Origin: Pectobacterium fontis
GTDB taxonomy: Bacteria; Pseudomonadota; Gammaproteobacteria; Enterobacterales; Enterobacteriaceae
Assembly (NCBI RefSeq): GCF_000803215.1
Contig: NZ_JSXC01000030.1
Coordinates: forward strand, 1-64,000
Direction: 5' to 3'
DNA length: 64,000 nucleotides
Below the pieces are notes generated by a model that worked only from the letters and a program-made list of their open reading frames with translations, was not told where the DNA came from and did no database searches. The position numbers and the translations under genes were made by a program. Below are positions 44,961 through 54,414 of this stretch, one piece after another. Position 1 is the stretch's first letter. The number at the start of each line of letters is the position of its first letter.

Positions 44961-47900
44961 GATGCTTTCGCCATCGCAGACTCTGCCAGCACGACGCTTT
45001 CAGGCACGGCTAGCGGTTGACGACAGACCCAAATTTCGCCGTCTTCCACGCGCACCGGCCACGCTCGCACGTACAGCGCGCTGTCATCCGGGCTGACGCC
45101 ATCGCGCAGCTTGAAGCGTTTTTTGTACAGCGGAGAAATCACCACAGGTTCGCCCGCCACGTCGCCGATCAGGCCACGCGACAATACATTCGCTCCGCTG
45201 CCCGGTTCATGGTTTTCCAATGCGTACACCTGCTGCTCGCTTTCCGGCAGGTGGAACAGCGCAATCTGCTGCTGCCCGAGGCGCGCCGCCATGCCAGCAT
45301 GACGTGGTATATCGCTCAGCGTCGCCACCTGCACCCACTCCGCTTCATGCACGGCAGGTTTCAGAGTAACCGCTTTTTCATGTTCCTGTGCCGGACGAAT
45401 CTGCCCACGCTCCGGCACCATCACCACCGCTTCATCCGGGCTATCGCTATTCAGGAAGCCACGGAACAGCGCCAGACGTTCCGGGCTTTCCAGCGTGGTT
45501 TGCCATTCGCACTGGTAAGCCTCCACCACGCGCTGCATCTCTTTATCTAACTCTTCACCGATATGCAGACTGTCTTCCAGAATCACCTCGCGCAGATAGT
45601 CGATACCGCCTTCCAGATTATCCATCCAGGTACTGGTACGCTGGAGGCGATCGCCGGTACGGATATAGAACATCAATACCCGATCGATGGTGCGCAGCAG
45701 GGTTTCGGTATCCAGATCGCTGGCAAAGAGATCCGCATGGCGCGGTTTCATGCCGCCGTTGCCGCAGACGTACAGATTCCAGCCTTTATCCGTGGCAATC
45801 ACGCCGATATCCTTGCTCTGTGCCTCTGCACACTCGCGGGTGCAGCCGGACACCGCCATTTTGATCTTATGCGGCGAGCGCAGCCCTTTGTAACGGTGCT
45901 CCAGTTGGATCGCCAATCCGGTGGAATCCTGCACGCCGTAGCGGCACCAGGTCGATCCCACGCAAGATTTCACCGTGCGCAGGGATTTGCCGTAGGCATG
46001 ACCGGTTTCAAATCCGGCATCGATCAGCTCACGCCAGATTTCTGGAAGCTGCTCTAAGCGAGCGCCGAACAAATCCACCCGCTGACCGCCGGTGATCTTG
46101 GTATACAGGTTATAGCGCTGCGCCACCTGACCGATAGCGATCAGACCCTGCGGCGTAATTTCTCCCGCCGGAACGCGCGGCACGACAGAATAAGTGCCGT
46201 CTTTCTGAATGTTAGCGAAGAAACGGTCGTTGGTATCCTGCAACGGCAGGTGCTGCGGTTGCAGCAGATAGTCATTCCAGCAGGACGCCAGCATCGATCC
46301 CACCAGCGGTTTACACACTTCACAGCCCAAGCCGTGACCATAACGCTCAAGGAGACTGTCGAATGAGCGGATCTCATGCACACGGATCAGGTGATACAGT
46401 TCCTGACGTGAATAAGCGAAGTGCTCACAAATATCCTTCTTCACTTCAACGCCCAGTTGCGTCAGTTCATACTCCATGACCTGTTTAAGCAGCGGTACAC
46501 AGCCGCCGCAGCCCGTTCCCGCCTTGGTACAGGTTTTCAGCGCGCCCAGTTCACCGCATCCGCCCGCTACTGCCGCCGAAATATCGCCTTTGCTGACGTT
46601 ATGGCAGGAACAAATCTGAGCGCTGGCGGGTAACGCCGCGACACCCAGCCCTTTTGGCGCATCACCGGAACGTGCAGGCAAGATCAGGCTTTCTGGCTGT
46701 TTAGGCAACGGCATATCGTTGAGCATCATTTGCAGCAACGTGCTGTAATCGCTGCTATCGCCAATCAATACCGCACCCAGCAAATGTTTACCGTCCTCAG
46801 AGACCACGATTTTCTTGTAGACCTCATTCGGGCCGTCCGTCCACTGGTAGCTCTGGCTCCCTGTCGTGCGGCCGTGCGCATCGCCAATCGAGGCAACGTC
46901 AACGCCCAGCAGCTTCAATTTGGTACTCATATCCGCGCCGGTAAACGGCGTATCGCGCTGAGCCAGCGTATCGGCTACGCTACGCGCCATCTGGTAGCCC
47001 GGCGCCACCAGCCCGAAAATCTGCCCTTTCCACAGCGCACATTCGCCGATAGCGAAAATTGCGTCATCCGATGTCTGGCAATGGTCATCAATCACGATGC
47101 CGCCGCGCGGCCCTTTCTCTAAATCACAGCTATCCGCCAGTTTGTCACGCGGGCGAATCCCGGCGGAAAACAGCACTAAGTCGGTTTCCAGCACGCTGCC
47201 GTCAGCAAAGCAGAGGCGATGCAGCGCCTGCTCGCCGTCGGTGATTTCACGCGTTTCTTTACTGAGATGAATTTGTACGCCCAACGCTTCAATTTTACGG
47301 CGCAGCATCGCAGCCCCGCCGTCATCCAGTTGTACCGCCATCAGACGCGGAGCAAACTCCACCACATGAGTGTCTAAACCCAGTTGGCGCAAAGCATTGG
47401 CAGCTTCTAGACCCAGCAAACCGCCACCGATCACCACACCGGTTTTGGCTTTTTTCGCCTGCGCCGCAATCGCGTCCAGATCGTCCAACGTACGATAAAC
47501 CAGGCAGCCGGGGCGGGTGTTGCCGGGAATCGGCGGCACAAATGCGTAGGATCCCGTCGCCAGCACCAGTTTGTCGTAGGCGATTTCTCTGCCCTGCGCG
47601 TCACACACGCACTGACGTTCGCGATCGATAGCCACGATCTCGCTGGCGCTGCGCAGCTCAATGCCGCTCTCGGCAAAAAAGCCCTCTTTTACCAGCGACA
47701 GCGATGCGGCGCTGCGCCCGGAGAAATACTCGGAAAGATGCACACGGTCGTAAGCTTCATGGCGCTCTTCACCAAATACCACGATGTGATAATGCTGATG
47801 CAGGTCACGCTCAACCAGTTGTTCAAGAAAATAGTGACCGACCATACCGTGGCCAACGACCACCAAAATAGGTTTGCTCATGACAGGAATCCTTACAGCC

Positions 47901-49132
47901 GCAGGCTGTGAGTCAGAATCAGGGGAAGAAAGGCCGAAAAGCAGCGCAGCAGGCGGTATCGTCTCGCCGTCAGTGCTGCTCTCCATTGCGGCCAGCAAAC
48001 GCTGGCTGTCGTCAGTGTCGCCATACAGCAAAACACCGCTCAGCCGACCGTCGCGCACCAGCAGACGACGATAGTGCTGCGTCTGCGGGTCAAAAGTGGT
48101 GTACACCTCATCATCGGGTGCCACATTAATCTCGCCGCCGCTGACCACACCGATCCCGGTGACTTTCAGCCGCGTCGCGGCCTGCTCACGCTGATAATCT
48201 TGTGGTGCATGTCCGGCAAGGCGTTGTGCCACCAGCGTGGCATGGGCGAAACAGGGGGCAACCAGCCCGACGATTTCGCCATTGAGTTCACAACATTCGC
48301 CGATCGCGCTGATATGCGGGTCAGCGGTTTGTAGTTGTCCATCCACCAGCACACCGCGGTTGCAAGGCAACCCGCATTCGCGCGCCAGTTGGCTGGCGGG
48401 GATAACGCCCGCAGTCACCACCACCAGTCCGGCAGGGATCGTGCGTCCATCGGACAGCGCAACCGCCGTCACCCCGTGCTCATCACCATGCAGCGCCACA
48501 ACCTGCACATCCGTCTCGCAGGCAATGCCGCGTTCGCGCAGGCTATCACACAGCAAATCGCTCGCGGTGGCATCCAGTTGACGTTCCATCAGAATCGGAA
48601 CGCGGTGCAGCAAGGTCACGTCGGCACCGCGCAACTTCAGCGCGGCGGCGGCTTCAATACCGAGTAAGCCCCCGCCAATCACCACGGCGGGAACGGATTG
48701 ACCAATCGTCGTCAGCATCAGTTCGACATCATCCAGGGTGCGGAATCCGCACACGCCGGGCAGATCGATACCGGGCATCGGTGGCATAAACGGCGTGGAT
48801 CCGGTCGCCAGCACCAGATGATCGTAATGCAGTTGCCGTTGCGTGGTGGTCACTTCTTGCTGTTGGCGATCGATATGGGTGACGCGTTCGCCCAGCAGAT
48901 AGCTCACCGGTAACGCCGCATCATCGTCGATAGCCGCAGGCGTCAGCAGCGTATCAGCAAACGCCTTTTCACCGCTCAAGACCGGCGACAGCAGGATGCG
49001 GTTATAGCTGGCACGCGGCTCATCGCCAATCACGGTGATTCGGTAGCGCGTGGCGGCCAGTTGGCGCAGCGTATCGACAAAGCGCGCGCTCGCCATCCCG
49101 TTACCAATCACAATCAGATGCGGTTTCATCAT
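44957..49132 (-). CDS. nasB: NasC-NasB(NirB)-NirD fusion: nitrate reductase electron carrier plus nitrite reductase
   Basis: One frame of 1391 aa. Residues 1-405 form an FAD/NAD(P)H reductase (HLIVIGNGMASARFVDTL, VLATGSTPFMPPMPG, VVIGGGLLGIEAAAAL) equal to NasC. From Met418 a complete NirB follows (SKPILVVVGHGMVGHYF, second FAD domain, BFD [2Fe-2S] near 840, and sirohaem/[4Fe-4S] ligands in SCVGSTWCRYG and SGCTRECAEAQ near 1056-1100). Residues about 1266-1391 form NirD, Rieske-like without cysteines. In Klebsiella nasC and nasB are separate genes. An internal ribosome site (TAAGGA) still precedes Met418, so a separate nitrite reductase could also be made. The start 49132 (or 49129) follows GGAA. 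Confidence 0.9.
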   Translation of the reverse strand: MMKPHLIVIGNGMASARFVDTLRQLAATRYRITVIGDEPRASYNRILLSPVLSGEKAFADTLLTPAAIDDDAALPVSYLLGERVTHIDRQQQEVTTTQRQLHYDHLVLATGSTPFMPPMPGIDLPGVCGFRTLDDVELMLTTIGQSVPAVVIGGGLLGIEAAAALKLRGADVTLLHRVPILMERQLDATASDLLCDSLRERGIACETDVQVVALHGDEHGVTAVALSDGRTIPAGLVVVTAGVIPASQLARECGLPCNRGVLVDGQLQTADPHISAIGECCELNGEIVGLVAPCFAHATLVAQRLAGHAPQDYQREQAATRLKVTGIGVVSGGEINVAPDDEVYTTFDPQTQHYRRLLVRDGRLSGVLLYGDTDDSQRLLAAMESSTDGETIPPAALLFGLSSPDSDSQPAAVRIPVMSKPILVVVGHGMVGHYFLEQLVERDLHQHYHIVVFGEERHEAYDRVHLSEYFSGRSAASLSLVKEGFFAESGIELRSASEIVAIDRERQCVCDAQGREIAYDKLVLATGSYAFVPPIPGNTRPGCLVYRTLDDLDAIAAQAKKAKTGVVIGGGLLGLEAANALRQLGLDTHVVEFAPRLMAVQLDDGGAAMLRRKIEALGVQIHLSKETREITDGEQALHRLCFADGSVLETDLVLFSAGIRPRDKLADSCDLEKGPRGGIVIDDHCQTSDDAIFAIGECALWKGQIFGLVAPGYQMARSVADTLAQRDTPFTGADMSTKLKLLGVDVASIGDAHGRTTGSQSYQWTDGPNEVYKKIVVSEDGKHLLGAVLIGDSSDYSTLLQMMLNDMPLPKQPESLILPARSGDAPKGLGVAALPASAQICSCHNVSKGDISAAVAGGCGELGALKTCTKAGTGCGGCVPLLKQVMEYELTQLGVEVKKDICEHFAYSRQELYHLIRVHEIRSFDSLLERYGHGLGCEVCKPLVGSMLASCWNDYLLQPQHLPLQDTNDRFFANIQKDGTYSVVPRVPAGEITPQGLIAIGQVAQRYNLYTKITGGQRVDLFGARLEQLPEIWRELIDAGFETGHAYGKSLRTVKSCVGSTWCRYGVQDSTGLAIQLEHRYKGLRSPHKIKMAVSGCTRECAEAQSKDIGVIATDKGWNLYVCGNGGMKPRHADLFASDLDTETLLRTIDRVLMFYIRTGDRLQRTSTWMDNLEGGIDYLREVILEDSLHIGEELDKEMQRVVEAYQCEWQTTLESPERLALFRGFLNSDSPDEAVVMVPERGQIRPAQEHEKAVTLKPAVHEAEWVQVATLSDIPRHAGMAARLGQQQIALFHLPESEQQVYALENHEPGSGANVLSRGLIGDVAGEPVVISPLYKKRFKLRDGVSPDDSALYVRAWPVRVEDGEIWVCRQPLAVPESVVLAESAMAKAS

Positions 49133-49148
49133 CGTTCCAGTCTCGCGG

Positions 49149-49943
49149 TCAGGCTGCTTTAGGCTGTTTTTCATACAAGAAATGCAGCACCTGCTGGCGG
49201 TAGTGGTGATAACGCGGATCGTCAGCCAGCGCGACGCGTGAGCGTGGACGTTCCAGCTCAACCGTCATGATTTCTCCCACTGTCGCCGCCGGGCCGTTGG
49301 TCATCATCAGTACGCGATCTGACAGCAGTACCGCTTCATCGACGTCGTGAGTAATCAGCACAATCGTGGTTTGCAAACGCTGCTGAATCTCCATCACCGC
49401 ATCCTGAAGGTGCGCACGGGTCAAGGCATCCAACGCGCCGAACGGTTCATCCATCAGCAGCACTTTCGGCTTCATGGCCAGCGCGCGGGCAATACCCACA
49501 CGTTGTTTCATCCCGCCGGAGATCTCATTGGGCCGTTTGTTCAGTGCGTGCCCCATGTGTACCAGTTCCAGATTGTGGGTAATCCATTCGTGCATTTCGT
49601 GCTTGTTCATCTGCCCGCGAAACACCTGACGTACCGCCAGCGCGACATTTTCATAGGTAGTCAGCCACGGCAGCAGTGAGTGGTTTTGAAACACCACGCC
49701 GCGCTCCGGCCCCGGACCATCGATTTCACGGTTGTCACACAGTAAGCCACCGCTGCTTGGCAGCGTCAGGCCAGCAATCAGGTTCAATAACGTGGATTTG
49801 CCACAGCCGGAATGGCCGATCAGGCTGATCGTTTCACCGGTGTGAATATCAAAACTCACCTGATCCAGCGCCAGAAACTCACCGCTGGCGGTATTAAAAC
49901 GTTGGCTCACCTGCTGCACTTGAATAATGGGAGTAGTACGCAT
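49149..49943 (-). CDS. nasD: Nitrate ABC transporter ATPase
   Basis: A 264-aa ABC protein of the nitrate/sulfonate/taurine type. Walker A is GHSGCGKSTLLNLI, the Q-loop is VFQNHSLLPWLT, the signature is EISGGMKQRVGIARAL, and Walker B is VLLMDEPFGALDALTR. The ATG at 49943 follows GGAGCC; the frame is open further upstream but overlaps the permease gene. It energises nitrate import with NasE and NasF. Confidence 0.94.
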   Translation of the reverse strand: MRTTPIIQVQQVSQRFNTASGEFLALDQVSFDIHTGETISLIGHSGCGKSTLLNLIAGLTLPSSGGLLCDNREIDGPGPERGVVFQNHSLLPWLTTYENVALAVRQVFRGQMNKHEMHEWITHNLELVHMGHALNKRPNEISGGMKQRVGIARALAMKPKVLLMDEPFGALDALTRAHLQDAVMEIQQRLQTTIVLITHDVDEAVLLSDRVLMMTNGPAATVGEIMTVELERPRSRVALADDPRYHHYRQQVLHFLYEKQPKAA

Positions 49944-49953
49944 GGTTGGCTCC

Positions 49954-50871
49954 TTAGCGGTTGTCATAGCTGAAACGGTTAGCAATCCACACCAGTCCCT
50001 GCTCAAGCAGCAGACCGATAACGCCAATCACCACGATGGCGATAATGATGTTTTCTACATTCAGGTTGTTCCATTCATTCCAAATCCAGAAGCCGATACC
50101 AACGCCGCCCGTCAGCATCTCCGCCGCCACAATCACCAGCCAGGCGACGCCAATCGACAGACGCACGCCAGTCAACACGTTAGGCAACACCGCAGGCAGC
50201 AGAATTTTGCGCATGATGGTGAATTCGGACAGTTTCAGCACCCGCGCCACGTTCAGGTAATCCTGTGGAATGCGGCGCACGCCTTCTGCGGTATTGAGGA
50301 TCATCGGCCAGATGGAGCAGATGAAAATGGTCCAACTGGATGCCGGTTCTGCACGCTGGAACAGCAGCAGACCGATAGGCAGCCAGGCCAGCGGGCTAAC
50401 CGGACGCAGCAGCGAAATAATCGGGTTAAGCATGTTGGCCAGAAAGGTAAAGCGGCCAATCAGGAAACCGGTGGGAATGCCAACCAGCGCCGCCAGCCCG
50501 AAGCCAATGCCGACACGTTGCAAAGAGGCCAATACGTTCCAGCCGATACCCTGATCGTTCGGACCGGCGATGTAAAACGGATCGGCAAAGAGGCTGAGCG
50601 CCGCGAGCCAGGTGCTCCACGGCGTCGGGAAATTCTCGCTGTTGAGCGCGGCAATCTGCCAAACGGTAATCAGCAACCCCAGCCCCAGCACCGCGGGGAA
50701 AAGCGATTGAAACAGCTTGCGCAACAGCGGGCGGTAGGTGAAAGCAGGCGCAGTGGGTGCCTTTTCCCGCGTCGCTGGCTTGGTTGGCAGCGGCATAATC
50801 TCGGCGCTGTGTACGGTTTCCGGGGCGTTATCCGCGGCAATCGGTATAATTTGGGCCTGGTTTTTCATCAT
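49954..50871 (-). CDS. nasE: Nitrate ABC transporter permease
   Basis: A 305-aa inner-membrane protein (start 50871, or the next ATG at 50868; ribosome site GAGG). After a long N-terminal cytoplasmic part and one helix (LFPAVLGLGLLITVWQIA) come the core helices with the BPD_transp_1 EAA loop (NVARVLKLSEFTIMRKILLPAVLPNVLTGVRLS), which contacts the ATPase. It belongs to the NtrB/TauC/SsuC family. Confidence 0.93.
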   Translation of the reverse strand: MMKNQAQIIPIAADNAPETVHSAEIMPLPTKPATREKAPTAPAFTYRPLLRKLFQSLFPAVLGLGLLITVWQIAALNSENFPTPWSTWLAALSLFADPFYIAGPNDQGIGWNVLASLQRVGIGFGLAALVGIPTGFLIGRFTFLANMLNPIISLLRPVSPLAWLPIGLLLFQRAEPASSWTIFICSIWPMILNTAEGVRRIPQDYLNVARVLKLSEFTIMRKILLPAVLPNVLTGVRLSIGVAWLVIVAAEMLTGGVGIGFWIWNEWNNLNVENIIIAIVVIGVIGLLLEQGLVWIANRFSYDNR

Positions 50872-50880
50872 CAACCTCAC

Positions 50881-52140
50881 TTATTTCTTCACGCTAAAAC
50901 TGTTGGCATAACCTGCCGGATTGCTACCATCCCAACGGACACCGTCGATCAGCACGCTGCTGCGCATGTCGCTACCGGGCAAGGGCACATTTTTCACGGC
51001 CTCGGCAGCCTGCTTGTAGATGTCAATACGGTTAACCTGCTTCGCCACGGCGAGATAGTCTGGATCTTCAGTGAGCAAGCCCCAGCGTTTGTGCTGAGTG
51101 AGGAACCACATGCCGTCGGACAGATACGGGTAGTTCACGGAACCGTCGTGGTAAAAACGCATCGCGTGCTCGTCTTTCCAGCTTTTCCCCAGCCCGTTTT
51201 CGTACTGACCCAGCATGCGTCCGACGATGGTGTCTTCTTTGGCATTGATGTAGGCACGTCCGGCAACAACGCCAGCCGTTTCGCGGCGGTTGTCGTCCGA
51301 GGCGTCAATCCAGCGCGATGCATCGAGGATCGCGGCGGTCAGCGCACGGGCGCTGTTCGGGTTAGCATTCACCCAGTCAGCACGGGTGCCCAACACTTTT
51401 TCCGGGTGATCCGGCCAGATGTCCTGCGTGGTGGCAGCGGTAAAGCCGATTTTTTCGCTGATGGCACGCTGGTTCCACGGCTCGCCAACGCAGTACCCCA
51501 CCATATTGCCAATCTTCATGTTCATCACCATCTGCGGCGGTGGCACCACCACGGTGCGCACATCGTTCAGCGGATGGATCCCGGCAGAAGCCAGCCAGTA
51601 GTAGAGCCACATGGCGTGGGTGCCAGTCGGGAAGGTTTGCGCGAAGGTGTAGGTGCCTGCCGGACTGGCAGCGATATACTTTTGCAGTGCCGCCAGATCC
51701 GTGACGTTGGCTTCACGCAGTTGGTTCGCCAACGTAATTCCCTGTCCGTTCTGGTTAAGCGTCATCAGGGCAGCCATGTTGCTCTGCGATCCAGACAGCC
51801 CCATTTGCAGACCGTACAACTGACCATACAGAATATGTGCGGCGTCCAGTTCACCTGACACCAGTTTGTCGCGTACTGCGGCCCAACTGGCTTCTTTGCT
51901 AGGCACTATGGTGATGCCGTATTTCTTATCGAAACCTTTTACGGCGGCCATCACGACCGAGGCGCAGTCCGTCAAGGGGATAAAGCCGACCCGGATTTCC
52001 TTTTTCTCCGGCGCATCGGAACCTGCGGCCCACGCGCTATTCATTAGCCCTGGCAGCATCAGGCTGCCTCCCAGTGCAGCACTCCCCAACAGAAACTGGC
52101 GGCGAGAGACGGTCATGCTTTTGGTTTTGGAATCACTCAT
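50881..52140 (-). CDS. nasF: Nitrate-binding periplasmic protein, Tat-exported
   Basis: A 419-aa protein. Its signal peptide has a twin-arginine motif (SRRQFLLGSAALGG, about residues 12-25), cut near AWAAGS. The mature NrtA/NMT1-like domain begins KKEIRVGFIPLTDCASVVMA and contains VPPPQMVMNMKIGNMVGYCVGEPWN, typical of nitrate-binding proteins. Translation starts at 52140 behind AAGGGTG, just after an attenuator hairpin. It is the first gene of nasFED(CB)A-cobA. Confidence 0.95.
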   Translation of the reverse strand: MSDSKTKSMTVSRRQFLLGSAALGGSLMLPGLMNSAWAAGSDAPEKKEIRVGFIPLTDCASVVMAAVKGFDKKYGITIVPSKEASWAAVRDKLVSGELDAAHILYGQLYGLQMGLSGSQSNMAALMTLNQNGQGITLANQLREANVTDLAALQKYIAASPAGTYTFAQTFPTGTHAMWLYYWLASAGIHPLNDVRTVVVPPPQMVMNMKIGNMVGYCVGEPWNQRAISEKIGFTAATTQDIWPDHPEKVLGTRADWVNANPNSARALTAAILDASRWIDASDDNRRETAGVVAGRAYINAKEDTIVGRMLGQYENGLGKSWKDEHAMRFYHDGSVNYPYLSDGMWFLTQHKRWGLLTEDPDYLAVAKQVNRIDIYKQAAEAVKNVPLPGSDMRSSVLIDGVRWDGSNPAGYANSFSVKK

Positions 52141-52181
52141 CAACGACACCCTTACACAAAACACCTTTTCAGGCGGTAAAA

Positions 52182-52236
52182 ACAAAAACGGCGTCCACAA
52201 GCCCATGCAAAAGCTGCACGCTTATGGACGCCGTTG
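52182..52236 (-). terminator. nasF leader attenuator controlled by NasR
   Basis: In the RNA of the minus strand a 15-bp stem with one mismatch (52188-52202 with 52220-52234) is followed by TTTTTGTTTTT, a strong factor-independent terminator inside the leader 40-100 bases before nasF. The loop holds a short TGCA-N-TGCA hairpin. In Klebsiella NasR binds this kind of leader when nitrate is present and prevents termination. Confidence 0.85.
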
Positions 52237-52309
52237 TCCGATTAACACCTTCCGCACCGCCGTTGGCCCGAAACGCATTATGAATGTTTGGTTATTGCTA
52301 ATGAGTTAA

Positions 52310-52325
52310 AGCAAGGTTTGTGCCA
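52310..52325 (-). promoter_or_regulatory. Sigma54 promoter of the nas operon
   Basis: TGGCAC-N5-TTGCT on the minus strand matches the sigma54 -24/-12 consensus exactly. Transcription should start near 52298, giving a leader of about 160 bases that includes the attenuator. Upstream NtrC sites are expected in 52330-52460 but none is clear by eye. The rest of the gap to nasR (to 52799) holds no gene. Confidence 0.88.
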
Positions 52326-52799
52326 ATTATCACAATTTTGCGTATTGACGAGGGGAAGGGGTTAGTTGAGAAGTGGACTGAAACTTCATTAACAATATGT
52401 AAATTATGGTGATTATTTCGTGCGCCACAATATTGCTATTTCTATACTACGTCGTAGCACGCGCCCGACACGGGGCGCTCAGTCGCCGCCGCCCCGTGAC
52501 CCGTGGCTTTTTCGCGAGAAATAACGTCGCTACGCGATACCTTCATAAAAAACAGTCTCTTAACGGACCGCCGTTGACGCGTTCCCAACGCGGCAACGAC
52601 TTTCGCGGCATCCCTGCCGCTCATCCTAAGCCTGCTTTTTCTTCAGCGTTATTTACGCTCATCACAACATAACGACAGCGAGAACCAACTTCGCACGAAA
52701 CCACCACCCACAACCATTGACTCCACACGTTACTCTTCGCAGAACGATGCTTTGCACCGCCAACAGGCAGAACACGCACAGTTCATGTGCATATACCTC

Positions 52800-54089
52800 T
52801 TAGGGAGTATCACCAAATACATCGGCGACAGCGAGCATCGCGGTGGCAATCTCAATCAGCTTTTTATTCTGGCTCATCGCCATGCGACGCAAGGTTTTAT
52901 ATGCCTCTTCTTCACTTAATCCACGGTGCTGCATGAGTAAACCTTTCGCACGGTCTATCTGTTTTCTTTCATTCAACGTGGTTCGCAGCGCGGCCAATTC
53001 ATTATCCTGCGCCTGTAAGCGCCGCGACTGTTGTTGCACTAACGACAACAGAGAGCGTCCTAGCTGTGGACTGACGCCATCGCTATGTAGCCAGCCGGAC
53101 TGTGCGTTTTGCCCTTCCCCATCAAGACCGGCGATAAATATCGAATAGCCGGGATCGTCATTTTCCTGCTGCGCCATCAGCTCTTCTAGATCGGCCCGCT
53201 GATCGCTGCACGCTTTCTCCGCTGCTGCAATACGGGTACGGCAGCGCTGCATTAGCGCCTGTTCCAGTTCATCTTCCATCTGTTTCATTTCATCGATGCG
53301 CCGCGTGGCGATCGAAAACCAGTGCAGGCTATCGGCTTTCGATAGCTTTTCTATCGGGTTGCGCGTACACACGATGCGACGCAGACGCTCAAACTCGCTG
53401 TCTACCGCAACATTGCGCCAACGCTGCTGATTTTCTTCATCGCTAAAATTCAGAAAGGTATCGAAACAGCGCTCCTGCCGTTCGATCAAATCCAGCAGCT
53501 TTTGTTGGGTTTCCTCATCGACGCTGCCCGCGGCATAGGCTGCCGCGCCTACGGCTCGCTCCTGCCCCGCCAGTTCTTTCCCCTGCATAAAGCTGAACAT
53601 GGCAATTAACGCGCGGGAAATGCCCGGATCGGCCGCCGTATCGGACACTTCAAACACCAGCGCTAACAAATTGCGAATGATGTCGTTAAAAAATGTCATC
53701 GCCTGCGGCTGAGGCAATAAGCGCTGGCGGATCTGCTGACGCAACGTGGGCAACAGGCTCAATGCGTAAACCACGCTGGCGACACGACTGAACAGACGAC
53801 TCGCCTGCGGCAATTCCGCCGTCATTTTTTCTAACTCAGCCAGATGCGCCATCAAATGCGTCTGCGCTTCCTGCGCATCTTTCTCCCGTAGCGCCAGTTC
53901 ATCGGCGAAGAGTGTTCCTTCAGAACAGAGAAACAGGTTGGCCGTGCCGCGTTCACGCTGCAATAGATGCACCAGTTGGCTGATCTTCCCCACCAGCTCG
54001 CCACTTTGCAGCAGATAGCGCAAATTGTTGAGTTCACACTGCCGTGAGGCAAGTAAAAATCGAATTGTCGTTGAAGGCTCTGCCACCAT
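52800..54089 (-). CDS. nasR: NasR nitrate-responsive antiterminator
   Basis: A 429-aa protein. The nitrate-sensing NIT domain (about 35-290) includes LVHLLQRERGTANLFLCSEG, with the conserved Arg pair region that binds nitrate. The C-terminal ANTAR RNA-binding domain (about 365-425) reads LNERKQIDRAKGLLMQHRGLSEEEAYKTLRRMAM. It binds the nasF leader when nitrate is present and prevents premature termination. The ATG at 54089 follows GGAGAG by 6 bases. It is transcribed separately from the operon it controls. Confidence 0.95.
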   Translation of the reverse strand: MVAEPSTTIRFLLASRQCELNNLRYLLQSGELVGKISQLVHLLQRERGTANLFLCSEGTLFADELALREKDAQEAQTHLMAHLAELEKMTAELPQASRLFSRVASVVYALSLLPTLRQQIRQRLLPQPQAMTFFNDIIRNLLALVFEVSDTAADPGISRALIAMFSFMQGKELAGQERAVGAAAYAAGSVDEETQQKLLDLIERQERCFDTFLNFSDEENQQRWRNVAVDSEFERLRRIVCTRNPIEKLSKADSLHWFSIATRRIDEMKQMEDELEQALMQRCRTRIAAAEKACSDQRADLEELMAQQENDDPGYSIFIAGLDGEGQNAQSGWLHSDGVSPQLGRSLLSLVQQQSRRLQAQDNELAALRTTLNERKQIDRAKGLLMQHRGLSEEEAYKTLRRMAMSQNKKLIEIATAMLAVADVFGDTP

Positions 54090-54239
54090 CGTGGTCTCTC
54101 CTGAAAAATTTACTGCACACATGCAATTTCTACACCACTGGCAAAATTCACCGTTTTTACTATCGCCATGGCGCTAAAAACGGCGACCCAAACGTTATTT
54201 TCTGATTGGAAGCGGTTATCCACTGACCTTTATTTTTGA

Positions 54240-54266
54240 TAAGAAAATAAAGGCAGATGCCGATAC
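54240..54266 (+). promoter_or_regulatory. Sigma28-type (flagellar) promoter
   Basis: TAAG-N15-GCCGATAC closely matches the FliA consensus TAAA-N15-GCCGATAA. It lies about 150 bp before the chemoreceptor gene. The remainder of 54090-54414 shows no gene. Confidence 0.75.
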
Positions 54267-54414
54267 TCATTTAGAGAAAGGTTTTTTCTTGATTCATCCA
54301 CCATTTTTTGAGTTACAGCACGTTGACGTTATTGCCGATTGATAAAGTAAACACCAGTGAATATTCGTAACGTACCACGAAAAAAACCAACAATAACAAG
54401 TAAGGACCATTTCC

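Noticed and set aside
49133..49261. Upstream extension of the NasC-NasB fusion frame
   Set aside because: It would overlap the end of nasD by more than 100 bp; ATG 49132/49129 has a ribosome site and fits the reductase N-terminus.
52406..52672. 88-codon plus-strand frame between nasR and nasF
   Set aside because: It lies in the nas regulatory gap and its translation is basic and arginine-rich as in a shadow frame.
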